Positions 26,390-37,938 of a DNA stretch of 64,000 bases are shown here, in pieces. A program made the position numbers and the translations under genes. Positions within the stretch are counted from its first letter, which is position 1, and each line of letters begins with the position of its first letter. The stretch comes from Stichopus chloronotus (taxonomy: Eukaryota > Echinodermata > Holothuroidea > Aspidochirotida > Stichopodidae). Location of the stretch: assembly GCA_021234535.1 (NCBI GenBank), contig CM037843.1, forward strand, positions 33,357,200 to 33,421,199, given 5' to 3'. Below the pieces are notes generated by a model. It was not told the origin of the DNA and made no database searches. It worked only from the letters and a program-made list of their open reading frames with translations.

Positions 26390-27435
26390 AGCCTCGGAGA
26401 CTTACGTCTCCGAGGCTTCTGTTTTTATTGAGACCTTTCCTATCAAATGATGATTACATGAAATATAGAAACGGATTGATCACATGATGGGAAACTATTC
26501 ATTTCAAAAACACAAATTGGAGCCACGAGAAAATTCCTTCGTGTAAGGGGGTGGGGTTTAGTCGTCTTGATCATGTCAACTAAGAAAACCTCTATAAAAA
26601 CCTTCAAAGATGCGTTATGCAAGTCTTAAAATATAAGTTGTGTTAGCACTTGCCTGCAATAACGCCCGGTGATTTGATTTGGGAATTTATAGAAGGACAT
26701 GATGATTACAAAGTAAGGGGAACAGAACATTGACCTTTTGCAACTAAAGTTAAGACTTCATGGTCACGGTATGGTAACTTGGAGGTGACATAAATAGTCA
26801 CCTCCATCGTTAGCTATATCGTGAGTTGTAATGATTGCAATTCCTACCAGTAGTGAAAACTTAATTATGGATTTACAAATCACTTCCTTTAAAGATACGT
26901 GTGTTAGAATATATGTTTAAAATATTGCAAAACTAAGGGATTAGGTGGGTGAGGTACGCGACCTGTACAGGTAACCATACATATTGGAAAGTTAACAAGT
27001 ATAGTAACGGTGCATCATAGTCGTTGAACCTTTGGCCTACGAGGACTTTTAAGATAGGCTATTTGCAGCTTTCTTTTCTTTTACTTCATTCATCAACTAG
27101 AATCATTACTCAGAATTATAAATTTTACACAACAGTATATGTAGTTTTCTGTCTGTTTAAGTTCATTGTTACCAGAAAAGACTACCGTTACTGTGTGCTG
27201 CTATTGTTCGACAGCGTCTATTGCTTCTGCCATCCTGTAACAATCAGTTCACCACGAAACGAGCACAATAGTCACCTATTGTTCGTAGCTAATAGCCCCT
27301 CCCCCCTTTAAGGTCAAAGTTCTTCGATCAATTAAAGAAAAAAAAAACTTTTGAAAATAAAAATAACTGATGAATATTCATTGAAACTGCTTCTCTTCTC
27401 AAAACAAATCATTTATTCTAAAGGTAGATGAATTC
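26390..27435 (+). repeat. Tandem unit copy B (~1.05 kb)
   Basis: Begins with a 12-bp-stem hairpin (agcctcggagac / gtctccgaggct, loop ttac, 26390-26417). It is colinear with copy C at a constant offset of 1,064 nt. I see no difference over about 26406-27236, then about 200 nt with several substitutions and indels. A second perfect hairpin, ggaggtgac/gtcacctcc, is at 26781-26805. A 95-codon frame at 27024-27311 is shared in its first part with copy C (28088) but ends differently, so it is not clearly a gene. Confidence 0.9.
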
Positions 27436-27499
27436 GGTCTCAATAAAAACAGAAGCCTCGGAGACTTACGTCTCCGAGGCTTCTGTTTTTATTGAGACC
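27436..27499. repeat. 64-nt near-perfect palindrome at the B/C junction
   Basis: Left arm 27436-27465 and right arm 27470-27499 are exact 30-nt reverse complements (ggtctcaataaaaacagaag...), separated by ttac. The right arm is the normal start of the tandem unit and the left arm is an inverted duplicate of that start. The sequence could extrude as a cruciform or fold as a strong RNA hairpin. Confidence 0.95.
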
Positions 27500-28499
27500 T
27501 TTCCTATCAAATGATGATTACATGAAATATAGAAACGGATTGATCACATGATGGGAAACTATTCATTTCAAAAACACAAATTGGAGCCACGAGAAAATTC
27601 CTTCGTGTAAGGGGGTGGGGTTTAGTCGTCTTGATCATGTCAACTAAGAAAACCTCTATAAAAACCTTCAAAGATGCGTTATGCAAGTCTTAAAATATAA
27701 GTTGTGTTAGCACTTGCCTGCAATAACGCCCGGTGATTTGATTTGGGAATTTATAGAAGGACATGATGATTACAAAGTAAGGGGAACAGAACATTGACCT
27801 TTTGCAACTAAAGTTAAGACTTCATGGTCACGGTATGGTAACTTGGAGGTGACATAAATAGTCACCTCCATCGTTAGCTATATCGTGAGTTGTAATGATT
27901 GCAATTCCTACCAGTAGTGAAAACTTAATTATGGATTTACAAATCACTTCCTTTAAAGATACGTGTGTTAGAATATATGTTTAAAATATTGCAAAACTAA
28001 GGGATTAGGTGGGTGAGGTACGCGACCTGTACAGGTAACCATACATATTGGAAAGTTAACAAGTATAGTAACGGTGCATCATAGTCGTTGAACCTTTGGC
28101 CTACGAGGACTTTTAAGATAGGCTATTTGCAGCTTTCTTTTCTTTTACTTCATTCATCAACTAGAATCATTACTCAGAATTATAAATTTTACACAACAGT
28201 ATATGTAGTTTTCTGTCTGTTTAAGTTCATTGTTACCAGAAAAGACTACCGTTACTGTGTGCTGCTATTGTTCGACAGCGTCTATTGCTTCTGCCATCCT
28301 ATAAGAATTCAGTTCACCACGAAACGAGCACAATAGTCACCTATTGTTCGTATCTAACAGCCCCTCCCCCCCTTTAACGTCAAAGTTCTTCGATCAATTA
28401 AAGAGAAAACTTTTTGAAAAAAAAATAAGTGATGAATATTCATTGCAAACTGCTTCTCTTCTCAAAACAAACAATTTATTCTAAAGGTTGATGCATTCG
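27436..28499 (+). repeat. Tandem unit copy C (~1.06 kb)
   Basis: Copy of B shifted by 1,064 nt, with its own ggaggtgac hairpin at 27845-27869. It ends at ggttgatgcattcg, the equivalent of ggtagatgaattcg at the end of B, after which unique sequence starts. Unlike B, its left end is an extended 30+4+30 palindrome. Confidence 0.9.
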
Positions 28500-28910
28500 T
28501 TCTACGTGAACTGTTCAACACTTCATACCTGATTTGAAATGTAACAAGTATATCTTAACGTCTCAAAGGCCTAATTTATATATGCAACTGAAAGAAAAAA
28601 TCTTGTGAAATTTTGTTTTTGAAAGATGGCACGTCAGTGATGGCTACTCTATTCAGTGTAGAATCATGATGATAGTTACGCTCACGAAAATAAAGAATTG
28701 AATCCTTATTACGTAATACAACCTGCATTTACTACCAAACAAAATTTGCACCAAGCAACTAAAGAAACCTTACTACAATAACCAAATTTATTTCATGGAG
28801 CAAGGTACCAAACCTTTTATTTAGTACTAAAAAGTGACTAATGTTCTTAAAACAAAAACAGAGGGTAAACTTATAACAAATATTGTAAACACAGACGTCT
28901 CATTAAGAGA

Positions 28911-29960
28911 CTATAAATTGTGTCTCGCGACCCCTCCATCAAAACAATTAATAGGCAATCCACAAAGTTGAAATGCTATCAATATCGTTTTCCCATCAAT
29001 ATCGTTTTTTCGCACTTGTAACTCAAAGCAAGCCTTTCTATTAAGTGGACTCAGTCTAATCTGAACAAATAACCCCGAATCGCCATTATTTTCTCTATTC
29101 AAGTAAGTGTTAGTTCTCCTAAATTTTTCACCAACCACCGATTGGTAGTCGTTCACTTCGTCTTGCTTAGTGTTATTAATAACCTGGCGATGGGAGCTGA
29201 CCTTCCAAAACATGTAGTCTTTTCATTATTATCTTTGTGAAAATTGTAAATATATTGATGTTTGCCATCAAATCAGTGATGCCATGTTATTATCAGGACT
29301 TGTCCTTCGAAGGACATTCCCAATATCGTTTCCCATCATTATTGAATACCCATCATGCTGTACTGTCTCCCAAACCGCACATGATTCACATTCAGAAATT
29401 ATCTTTAGAAGAGCATGATGAATATTCAAATTTATTTAATGATCTGATGTGCGCTTCAAATTTGACACAAATTCTTGAGTGAGGCTTAAAATCGCATATA
29501 GCACGCGTCCAATGTATTCCCAGAAAAAGAAACCAACAGATCCGCACGAGCCGTCACTGTTGGCGTTTTGCAACAGCCCCTGAAAAGCGCGTGTCACGTT
29601 ATTCAGCTTCTTTCCCTCAGCTCCAGTACAAACAAAATCGAAAGAATAATCCACAATCGCAGAAGGACCCACTTGGAACAAAACCCACTTTTTTCGGCAA
29701 GGTAAATCCAACACAAATCAGACTATTTGGCTCATCAAATATTCTTGTACAACTGCTTTCTTCGTGGATGTCGAAAAACAAAACTTTCAATAAGGGGTTG
29801 CACACCGGTATCAGATACAAAATGTCCAAATTCAACCCACGATTTAACCAGATTCTTTTCTCCCCAACCACGAAATCCAAAATCACTGCAAACACTATCT
29901 GAGCGATACCCATAACGCAGGCTTCCCTTTACCTGACCTGGATATTCTCCAGGCTACAAA
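28911..29960 (-). other. Possible decayed coding region (three open segments on the minus strand)
   Basis: Three minus-strand open segments cluster here. One is 28911-29213 (100 codons, containing GDSGLFVQIRLSPLNRKACF). A second is 29436-29714 (92 codons, containing VTRAFQGLLQNANSDGSCG). The third is at about 29736-29954 in another frame, containing YRSDSVCSDFGFRGWGEKN and ending RHPRRKQLYKNI then a stop. Their composition reads like ordinary protein, and intronic AT-rich sequence rarely stays open this way. I do not recognise any family and no splice model joins them cleanly. It may be a pseudogene, a TE relic, or chance. Confidence 0.25.
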
Positions 29961-30139
29961 CTGCAAATTCAGTCAGTATACTGTATGATAATATAATAGT
30001 ATAATAGTAGTATGGTAGGACAATGATATATGACGCATCAACAAACAACACTACACCGAAATTAACATAAAAAACAATTTCTTACCTTGAAAGCTGGTGC
30101 TTCATGAAACTGGCGTCTCGAAATTGATGTTTCGTCACC

Positions 30140-30366
30140 AATTTAGAGTCAGTGACCGGGTGTGACGTATCATCCTAAAACCCTTGTTTTTGCCTAATTT
30201 TACCCAACACTTAACCCTAACTCTCAATTTTAACCATGATTGGTAGTTATTTAGGTTAAAGCAAGGCCTAAATGGCTTTTCATACCTTAAACTTGTTTTA
30301 TTCTCATCAAATACTCAATCCTAACCATGATCCATATTCTTGACTGGCGGTCACTGATTCTAAATT
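30140..30366. mobile_element. 227-bp candidate MITE with 18-bp terminal inverted repeats
   Basis: aatttagagtcagtgacc at 30140-30157 is inverted at 30349-30366 with one mismatch. The interior is AT-rich and non-coding. I cannot see a convincing target-site duplication, so the element boundaries are uncertain. Confidence 0.4.
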
Positions 30367-30989
30367 AGAGCCGATATTTCTAAATATAGTCTTTCGTATA
30401 CACTTTCTTTATATACTCTTTCTTTTCTAAAGGCGAAACACCAGTGCATTTGCCTCCAAAATCTCTGTACTGCTTTTAGTAGAGCCTCTCCCAGTGCAGC
30501 TTTCCTTGATGTCACTTCCGAAAACAAGCTACCATTCCGTTTCTCGATGGGCACAACTTAAATATCTCCATTGCCTCACTCCGTCAAGATTGACGACAAC
30601 TTGCTCTTAAAATCCCTGTTTACATTAGTAGCTCTCATACCCTCAATTCTGACAACGCAATAGGGCCTAAACGATTTAAACATTTTTTAAGGGACTTTAA
30701 AATGAAACTTTACAAAGATAACAACAACTCGGTTGTAGGTAGTATATCTGAACGCCAGCTGGTAAAATGCCAAACCGTTACAAAGCATTCCCCAAAACTC
30801 TTCTCCTCCTAATCCGCAATCCTTTCTAGTCTCACTTCCACTATTTTACAGGTGAATTGTTACAGCTTTTTTTTAAAGAATGCAGTGTGATTGTAGACAA
30901 TCCTCATTTGAATGGATAATCCAAAGGATAGTTTTGCTTCAAAAAGAAAAGGAAAAGAAGGTCACACGTAGCCCATTCACACTCCCTTG

Positions 30990-31425
30990 CATGCAGATCC
31001 TTTCGTGATCCATCTGATATGCACTTAGAAAAGAGCTCTCTTTAGTCAAAATTTGCAGAGTGAAACTCAGAACAAAAATCAGTTACAACTTGCTGACATC
31101 TGTTAACCGTTTTTGACATCCCCTTTTTCAAAGTTTGATGAAAATATATAATAATAACGTGGGGTAGTGCTCACGTCTCTATTTTTAGTGAATATTTTCA
31201 TATTTTGCAAGTGATATCAATACTGTGTAAAGACGGAAACACATGCTACCAAACAAAACAAATCATACATAAAGAGTATCCTTGAAATAAGGGATAACAT
31301 CAGACATATGATGCGAGTCCCTCTCCTGACGTCATATATTTGCATACTTAGCCAATGCTCATTTACGATGCAGTTATAGGACAGGAATTCTGTGTCTGTA
31401 AAATCGTCCAATATTCTACAAGATT
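30990..31425 (+). repeat. Diverged dispersed repeat, copy 1 (second copy at 50.6-51.06 kb)
   Basis: Shares an ordered series of motifs with 50580-51060 on the same strand: gcagagtgaaac, ttaccgtttt/ttaaccgttttt, tttcaaagttt.atg.aa, ggataacat.agacat, gtcac/gtcat..atttgcat, tgatgcag and aggaatt(c/t)tgt. Identity is clearly below that of the tandem units, so this is an old interspersed family of unknown class. Confidence 0.5.
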
Positions 31426-31547
31426 TTTAAGATTCGTAATGACTTATACAGACAATACATGGTAAAATGTATTTTTCATATCTCACAACACTTGTATTTT
31501 TCCATATCTTACAACAGTTGTTCCTTTTTTTAATGAGAACGGTAGTA

Positions 31548-33450
31548 TTGTGACAAGTATTGTGACAAGTGTTTAACTCCTTGCTCCTGGAATTGGGATG
31601 CAGTACTGTATTTTCACATAAAGGTACTCATAATAACTAGGGACTTCCTGATTTTAACATGATGTCCAAAGATCTGGAGTTAATATCAGCCACTGACTTG
31701 CTTGGCTAATTGCCAGCTTCCTATGTAGAAATGAGAGAAGGGGAAGGGCTATGTAAGGCGCTAGCGTTAGAGAAAATTATGTAATCAACTGGAAATTGTT
31801 TATTGGTTGCAGCTAGCAAGAGTTGGAACAGAGCAACCAATTCCCAGTAGCATGACATGCCCTTTTCCTTGGAGGGTTGCATAACGCTTTTCTCCAGTAG
31901 GGGGGGGGGGGGGGCGATCATGCAGGCAAAACAGTCCTGCATAAAATCCTGCAGGTCCTTGCCATTTCTTCTACAGTACCATGGTTTCAGAAGAAATATA
32001 TGCAGGATTGGGGGTGAAAAAGTGCACAACAGTACTCAACAGGATTCATGCAGGAAACCAAGGGAAACAGTTTTCATGCTATTTGCTTTATATTCTTTGC
32101 TTTTTTATTTGCTTTTTATACTGTCAGTCCCATGCTTCTTGCTTCCCGGAAGATACGCATTCCGCCCATATTGTGTGGCTGTATGGGTTTAAATGGTGAA
32201 GTCAACCCGCATGACATAGACTGTTGGTCAACTTGCTGCATCTAATAAACTATGATTAATATAAGTGTGCAGCAGTCAGACACACGTACACTGGTTGTAT
32301 CATCGCATAGAGGTACAGAGAGGTATCAGTAATATGCAATACACGGTACAGTGAGACAGTAAAACAGACCTACACCAAAACAGTTGATAGAACACTAACT
32401 TCGTAAATTTAATTTCAGCCATGAATTCCAGTGAGTGTTATTACATATTACTTTTCTACTGGGAAATAAATTTGTACAACAAGGTGACTCAGTACATTGC
32501 CATGGCCAATAGCCAGACAAGATACGCATCGGAAGGAGGAAAGATCTAAATTTATGTGCATGCAACGATTTATCAACCTAAAAAAAATAAAAAAGTAAAG
32601 AAAGATGTCAAGTAATCCAACTGTTTTAACAGTTTGATCTTAACTAAGTGATGAAGAACTATCTTGCATAATAATTATGTATGTATACTTCCCGTACCAT
32701 AAAGTCTGCCCAGAGTAATATGTGTCACACAAAGTGTGAGACTAATGAACAATAATCAATACTGCTATTGGTTGGTAAACCTATTTGTCCTTGATAAAGA
32801 TATACAGGTATCAATGAAAACATAACTTAATAAACTACCTGTAATCTACTGTAGACTCAGGATGGGCCCTTGCCACACTCAGGAAAGACATCCACACTGC
32901 TACTGCATGACGTGTTGATAGGGTTGATGGTTGACTTTTAGTCCTGTTCATCTAAATATACCAATATGAAAATAATGAGACTAAAAGCTCTTTATTTTGT
33001 AATTTACAAATAATAAATTTTCATGAGGACAATAGTGAGCCTGTGAATGATAATTTTATGAAGTGAAAGACTAAACGTCAATTCAAATCAGCAATATTGA
33101 AAGGCAAGTTGCATACAACATTAAATCTCCCTTGAAGATATAGTGTACCACTACATGAATGAAGAGCAGTATCCACGGGTAATTCGCTCCGAAAGCAATG
33201 AAATGCAATATCTACCAAACACCATATGCGTACTGTCCAACTCAAAGTTAACGCATATTCCCGCAGGGATTACTGTGCAGTTGACTAGTATTATTGATAA
33301 CACACACACACATACTATTAGTCCGAAGTTTCCGTTGCGTTTCAGTGTCTATGGACTATGTGCACTGCGACATCATGATATGAATATTTAAAAGTGACGT
33401 AACACTCATTAATATGAAACGGTTGCGAGAGGGTTCTAGTTTATCACGTC
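31548..33450 (-). repeat. Right arm of the large inverted repeat, with insertions
   Basis: Reverse complement of 23264-24433 as judged from shared landmarks. It is longer than the left arm because it carries a ~0.6-kb insertion (about 31929-32535) and a ~0.1-kb insertion (about 32665-32775). The outer edge is at tctagtttatcac (33438-33450); beyond it the flank does not match the left side, and I see no target duplication at the outer edges. Confidence 0.75.
31929..32535. other. ~600-bp insertion inside the right repeat arm
   Basis: Absent from the matching point of the left arm (around 24050-24070, where aaattta is followed directly by the pyrimidine-rich tgttttgtctgcatgc stretch). It has no recognisable coding content; open frames of 65-111 codons at 31857-32245 straddle the arm and insertion and look incidental. 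Its left boundary follows a poly-G run at 31903-31915. Confidence 0.45.
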
Positions 33451-33705
33451 CCTTTTAAGACGGCGTCTACGTCGGTCCGATGTCCGTTGTGTCGCCGTTT
33501 GCAAAGCGCTTCGACCGTTTGATCGACGTCAGTCAAAGACGGCCATCTGACATCGTTCGGGACCGTAAATCTGACCGTTCAATAGTTCCGTACATTTCAC
33601 ATCGCCAAAAGTCGTCTCACTGAGAAGCAAAAGACGTCTTAGAAGGGTGAGGGGTGACCATGATTCAAGTTTTCCGATCTTCTCTGGGGGTAATGCCCTG
33701 GGGAA

Positions 33706-33903
33706 TTGAAGCATGGCTGTCGTTGTCATGGCAAAAAGCTGATCATATCTTTTTGTAGACTCGATATTAGGAAATTTAGCTTTTCCCATAGAGTTGTAAG
33801 TGAATGGAATAGTCTCCCTGAGTGGGTTGTCAACTCCAGTGCTGTACACTGTTTCAAGGTAAACATCGACGATTTCTTCTCAGATTCTGGTAGAATTTAA
33901 TTG
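33706..33903 (+). mobile_element. Non-LTR (CR1/jockey-like) retrotransposon fragment: extreme C-terminus of the reverse-transcriptase ORF
   Basis: Codons from about 33760 encode LDIRKFSFSHRVVSEWNSLP, then EWVVNSSAVHCFKVNIDDFF and a stop at 33898-33900. The [KR]FSF..RVV..WNSLP..VV....V..FK pattern is the standard end of reverse-transcriptase polyproteins in CR1-like and jockey-like LINEs (family knowledge). Nothing upstream continues the ORF, so this is a 5'-truncated dead copy. The 3' region to about 34030 ends in tatgttatgttaaattaaa, a plausible LINE tail. Confidence 0.75.
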
Positions 33904-34578
33904 TTCCTAGGTGTCTTCGTGGTTTGGGTTTGTTTCTTGATTCGGACCTGTTCTTCAAGGCATTTTATGGGGCACTTGGCCCTCCTTTGCCTTTAATTTG
34001 TCATGTTATTTTATGTTATGTTAAATTAAAAGACTACAATATTTTGTTACTTCCACTTTAACTGACGTAGTTTTTCAGTCGCAAAAAGAATGTTGTCGGT
34101 CTGTCCTCTGCTCGGACTCATATCTGATAATTAAACGGCTTCAATCCGACCAATTTGACCAAAATAAAAAGATAAAAAAGAAAGAAAAGCGACGCCCAAA
34201 CGACGGCAACACGTTTACAGAGCCATTTTCATGGTTGCAGAGAAAGAGTATACTGCCGTAATCATGGGTCACTTAAAGACAAAAACTCATCACCCCAGAC
34301 AGTTTCAGTTCTCCCAACCACCTACCTCTAGTCCCTCCCTCAGCCTGTCTTAAATTCCTCCACATGTGTAATCAAAACAATGGATCCCTGTGTATGCTGT
34401 GTAATACGAGCTGCTCTGCATCTTTCGAATTTGCTGTCAGTCTAAGAGAACTGTAAGTTAGAACCAGTTGAGAATTTGCTTTCACGGGAGGTAAAAATAT
34501 AGCGTAGGGTGATGCAATACAGCCTTTAACGAAGATAGTGACCATAAAAATATCAAAACATTCACCAAAATCAGTGAA

Positions 34579-34889
34579 ATTTTGCACGAATATCTTGTTT
34601 ATTGTGTCTTCCTCATTGTGCTATAGCCTATGTTGGTATTTTCTGAAAATAAATATAAAGGTGGCAGTAGGCTGCGTAACAAAATGTCCCTGGAGAATTA
34701 CATGCATGCAGCTTGAGTCAATGTCAACCACTTCAATTTTGCACGAATATCTTGTTTATTGTGTCTTCCTCATTGTGCTATAGCCTATGTTGGTATTTTC
34801 TGAAAATAAATATAAAGGTGGCACGGTAGGCTGCACAGCAAAATGTCCCTGGAGAATTACATGCATGCAGCTTGAGTCAATGTCAACCA
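34579..34889 (+). repeat. 157-bp direct tandem duplication (two copies)
   Basis: Copy 1 at 34579-34735 and copy 2 at 34736-34889 begin attttgcacgaatatcttg and end gagtcaatgtcaacca. They differ mainly around ggcagtaggctgcg versus ggcacggtaggctgca. The high identity points to a recent duplication. Overlapping open frames are by-products. Confidence 0.9.
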
Positions 34890-37800
34890 TAAAGCCGGCA
34901 CGTAAATACAATAAATCATCACCTTTAAGAATAATGATGTTTATAAACAAAGAAAATGCTGTTTTTTCTTTCAATATTACGCTGCCGCAAACATTATCAG
35001 AGCCATAGTTGTTCGGCAGCACCAATTTTGGTAATTTTTGCACATCCTTTCTGGTTCAGATTTACCAGTGGAAACTAGAACATTTGGCTGTGGGTGTCAT
35101 ATGGCCTATTCGCTTTGAACATAAAAATAAAGAGGCAAATAATTATTTGGGGGGTTGTTTGATGAATATACATTGCAGTTCCGATGCTAACAGAAATCAC
35201 CTGCCCTCTACATGCTCCACTGGTCTGAGAGCGCAGTGATCGACTCGTAACTCTGATGGACCATTATTACTTAGTATATACATATTTTTTATGGTCCATG
35301 GTTCACGTTGTGTCATTTTATCAGCAATGGTGTACTCAATTTTGTTACATACACAAAATTACCTTTAAGCACAATAGGCTAATCTTATTAATTGACTTCA
35401 TTATGCGTGCAGACATAGATGGGATTTATGGGTAGCCGAGAAGTACGGTGAGTTGGAGAAAATGATATGAAAATTCTTAGGGATGAATTGTGGATATGAT
35501 GTTTGTTTATTTAACATAAACAGTACCTTTGACGTTATCTTGGGGGATCACGGCCATCTTTTACACCGCAATAGGCCTGGGCGAATGTCTAATAAGTAAC
35601 ATATTTCGTAAAGTTGGAAAATGGAGGCTGCAATCTGAAAATGGTTCAGACAGAAAACGATAAATAGTACGTGTCATGTCACACAGAGGAGACACTATAA
35701 GATATTTTGAAAGGGTGCACATATGATCACCGGTCCGATGAAGGGTCTTTTAACCAGCAAATAATCTTAGATAAAATGCCAGTGATGCAGTATGTTGAAC
35801 CTTTTGAAGTCACATATTTTCCCCAAGAAATACTAGTTTCTAGATAAGATAACCTTACAATATTTGCTTTACAGTTATGACGCAGGGACCGTGCAAACCA
35901 ATTTCGCAGTGTGAGAGGGGGGGGGGGGGGGGGAACTAATAATCAAAGTAGCGAACAAAAATGTTGAAATGAGCATGAAAGCCTGTCTTCCCTAGTACCT
36001 ACAACACAATAAGCTCAGGTACTAGCCATTCGTTGTACTACATTTACAGTGACCGAGGCGGTTGTACATAGTTGTTGAGATTTCCAATTGGTGAAAATCG
36101 TAATAAACAAATCCGATATTGTGCAAAATGAAAAGAAGCAAGTCATTGATTAATTGCTCGTAAATGTAGGCGGACCAGTGAGGTGTACATCCCCTGGGTG
36201 GGCTAACGTAAGAACTGCATCACCATCCAAAATTGCTCCAATTCTCCTCCGACATTACACTATATGTACCTCAATTCACCTGATTCGTAAATCCTCCAGG
36301 CTTGTGTTTTTAGGGAGGTGGGGGGGGGGGGCATGGCATCAGAAGTGGTTTCCGTGGAAACGGAAGGGTGAAAGGACGCCTGCCGAAAGTGGGATAGTGA
36401 TTTCCGGTGATCTATTGGGTGTTTTTATCCACGAAAATCGATGGTGGCCCACCTCTTAGATAGTCTTCTCACACTTTTATGATGTAAGTGATGATGGGCT
36501 CCACTTGTACCTTGACTTCACCAGTAAGAATGCACCCGTCCACCCCACCACTGCGATTTATGAAACAATCCAACCCATACAGAGAGGTTGCCGAAATAGG
36601 GACAACAGCAAAGGCCATTCCCCCAAGATGAGGCAAAAATGTTTAGGGAAAATCCCTAAATAAATAATGAATCAACTGCAGTGTCTCCCCCTCGTCCACA
36701 AGAGCGCGGAGTTTTGGAAGGCGACTTCATGCAGGTACATTGATTTGGCGATATAGGGGAAATTTTTATCCAAAAATATCCTGTAACACTCCAACTGATG
36801 GTAGCGCTCTGCTTAGTCTTTCAATTCTATCGACTAGCATGTAAGGCGCCACTCGAGATTTGCTACCCCTTTCCCTCCCTCACGCCGGCCAATCTCCGAT
36901 CGTATTCAGTTATAGAGAGTTCCCAAAGGCGTGGGAATCACTCCTTCTGAGACCCCTTTCCCGTATCCCTGTATCCCCGTTTGGCCCTTATCAAAGAAAG
37001 GCCCAGGATCTACCAGTGATACCAAAATCTATTTGGGTACTTCAAATGCTTGCCAGATCGCAGGCATTAGCATGTCGCAAGCACATGAGATAGGCCCTCC
37101 CGAAGATAAGCACTGATTACCGAGTCACCCTAGATTAAACACGGTTTAAATAAAAAAATACAATAAATGTATTTCATAAAAGAGCATGCATTAATATTGT
37201 TTAGCGGGATGCAAGGCTGTTATTGTTAATATTACAGTTAATTATCAGTCCAAAAGCTATTATCAGTCCCCGGCCTAAGACTTCTCCCAGGCAGAAGCTG
37301 GGCCACTCTACTTACCGTGACGCTTCTTTATCAAAACCAGTACCATTGCGCGTTGTGTGCATATCCAACAGATGAATCAAATAAAAACAAAATGATAACT
37401 GATGTTTGCCGCCCTTTTCTTAAAGCGCTTTTCTGCACTTTTCAAGACTTTTTTAAGTTTATCAAACTTGCTGCTACCGGCTGGCCCAAGAGAACTGGTT
37501 CACCCCAATTAAGCCACAATCTTTGACAAAATTCCTTGGGACACCCGGCTCCCCCGTTCAGTGTTGGTTTTAGGATTGCTGTTCAAAGTGTACATTCACT
37601 CGTATGGCGCAACATTGGAAAGGAGCGTGTGGTTTCACATTATCCTCTCATCTAAAATTCAATGTACGACAAAATGTCCCAACAATTTTGTCCAATATTG
37701 TAGGTTGCAAGTCTCCGCGTTTGTTACGGAGCAAAGGGAAAGGAAAATGTTTACTTGTATGCACCCTTAACATATGATTTTCTGAATTCTCTATCATCGC

Positions 37801-37938
37801 TTACCTGATCCCGCAGCTGAAAGTTTGCTTTTTCGGTCGAGTTGTCTTTTTCAAGGCAATAACTTTTTAAAAAAGGAAATTGAAGCGAGAGGAGTCTCAA
37901 CCCTGTAGAAGGCTATCAGTACTTCAAACTTATTCGAA
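34890..37938. other. Intergenic region upstream of PEX6, no gene recognised
   Basis: Contains poly-G tracts at about 35918-35933 and 36319-36330 and short open frames (36154-36459, 36860-37116) without family motifs. The PEX6 promoter must lie at the right end; I see no TATA box or other defining element there. Confidence 0.45.
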
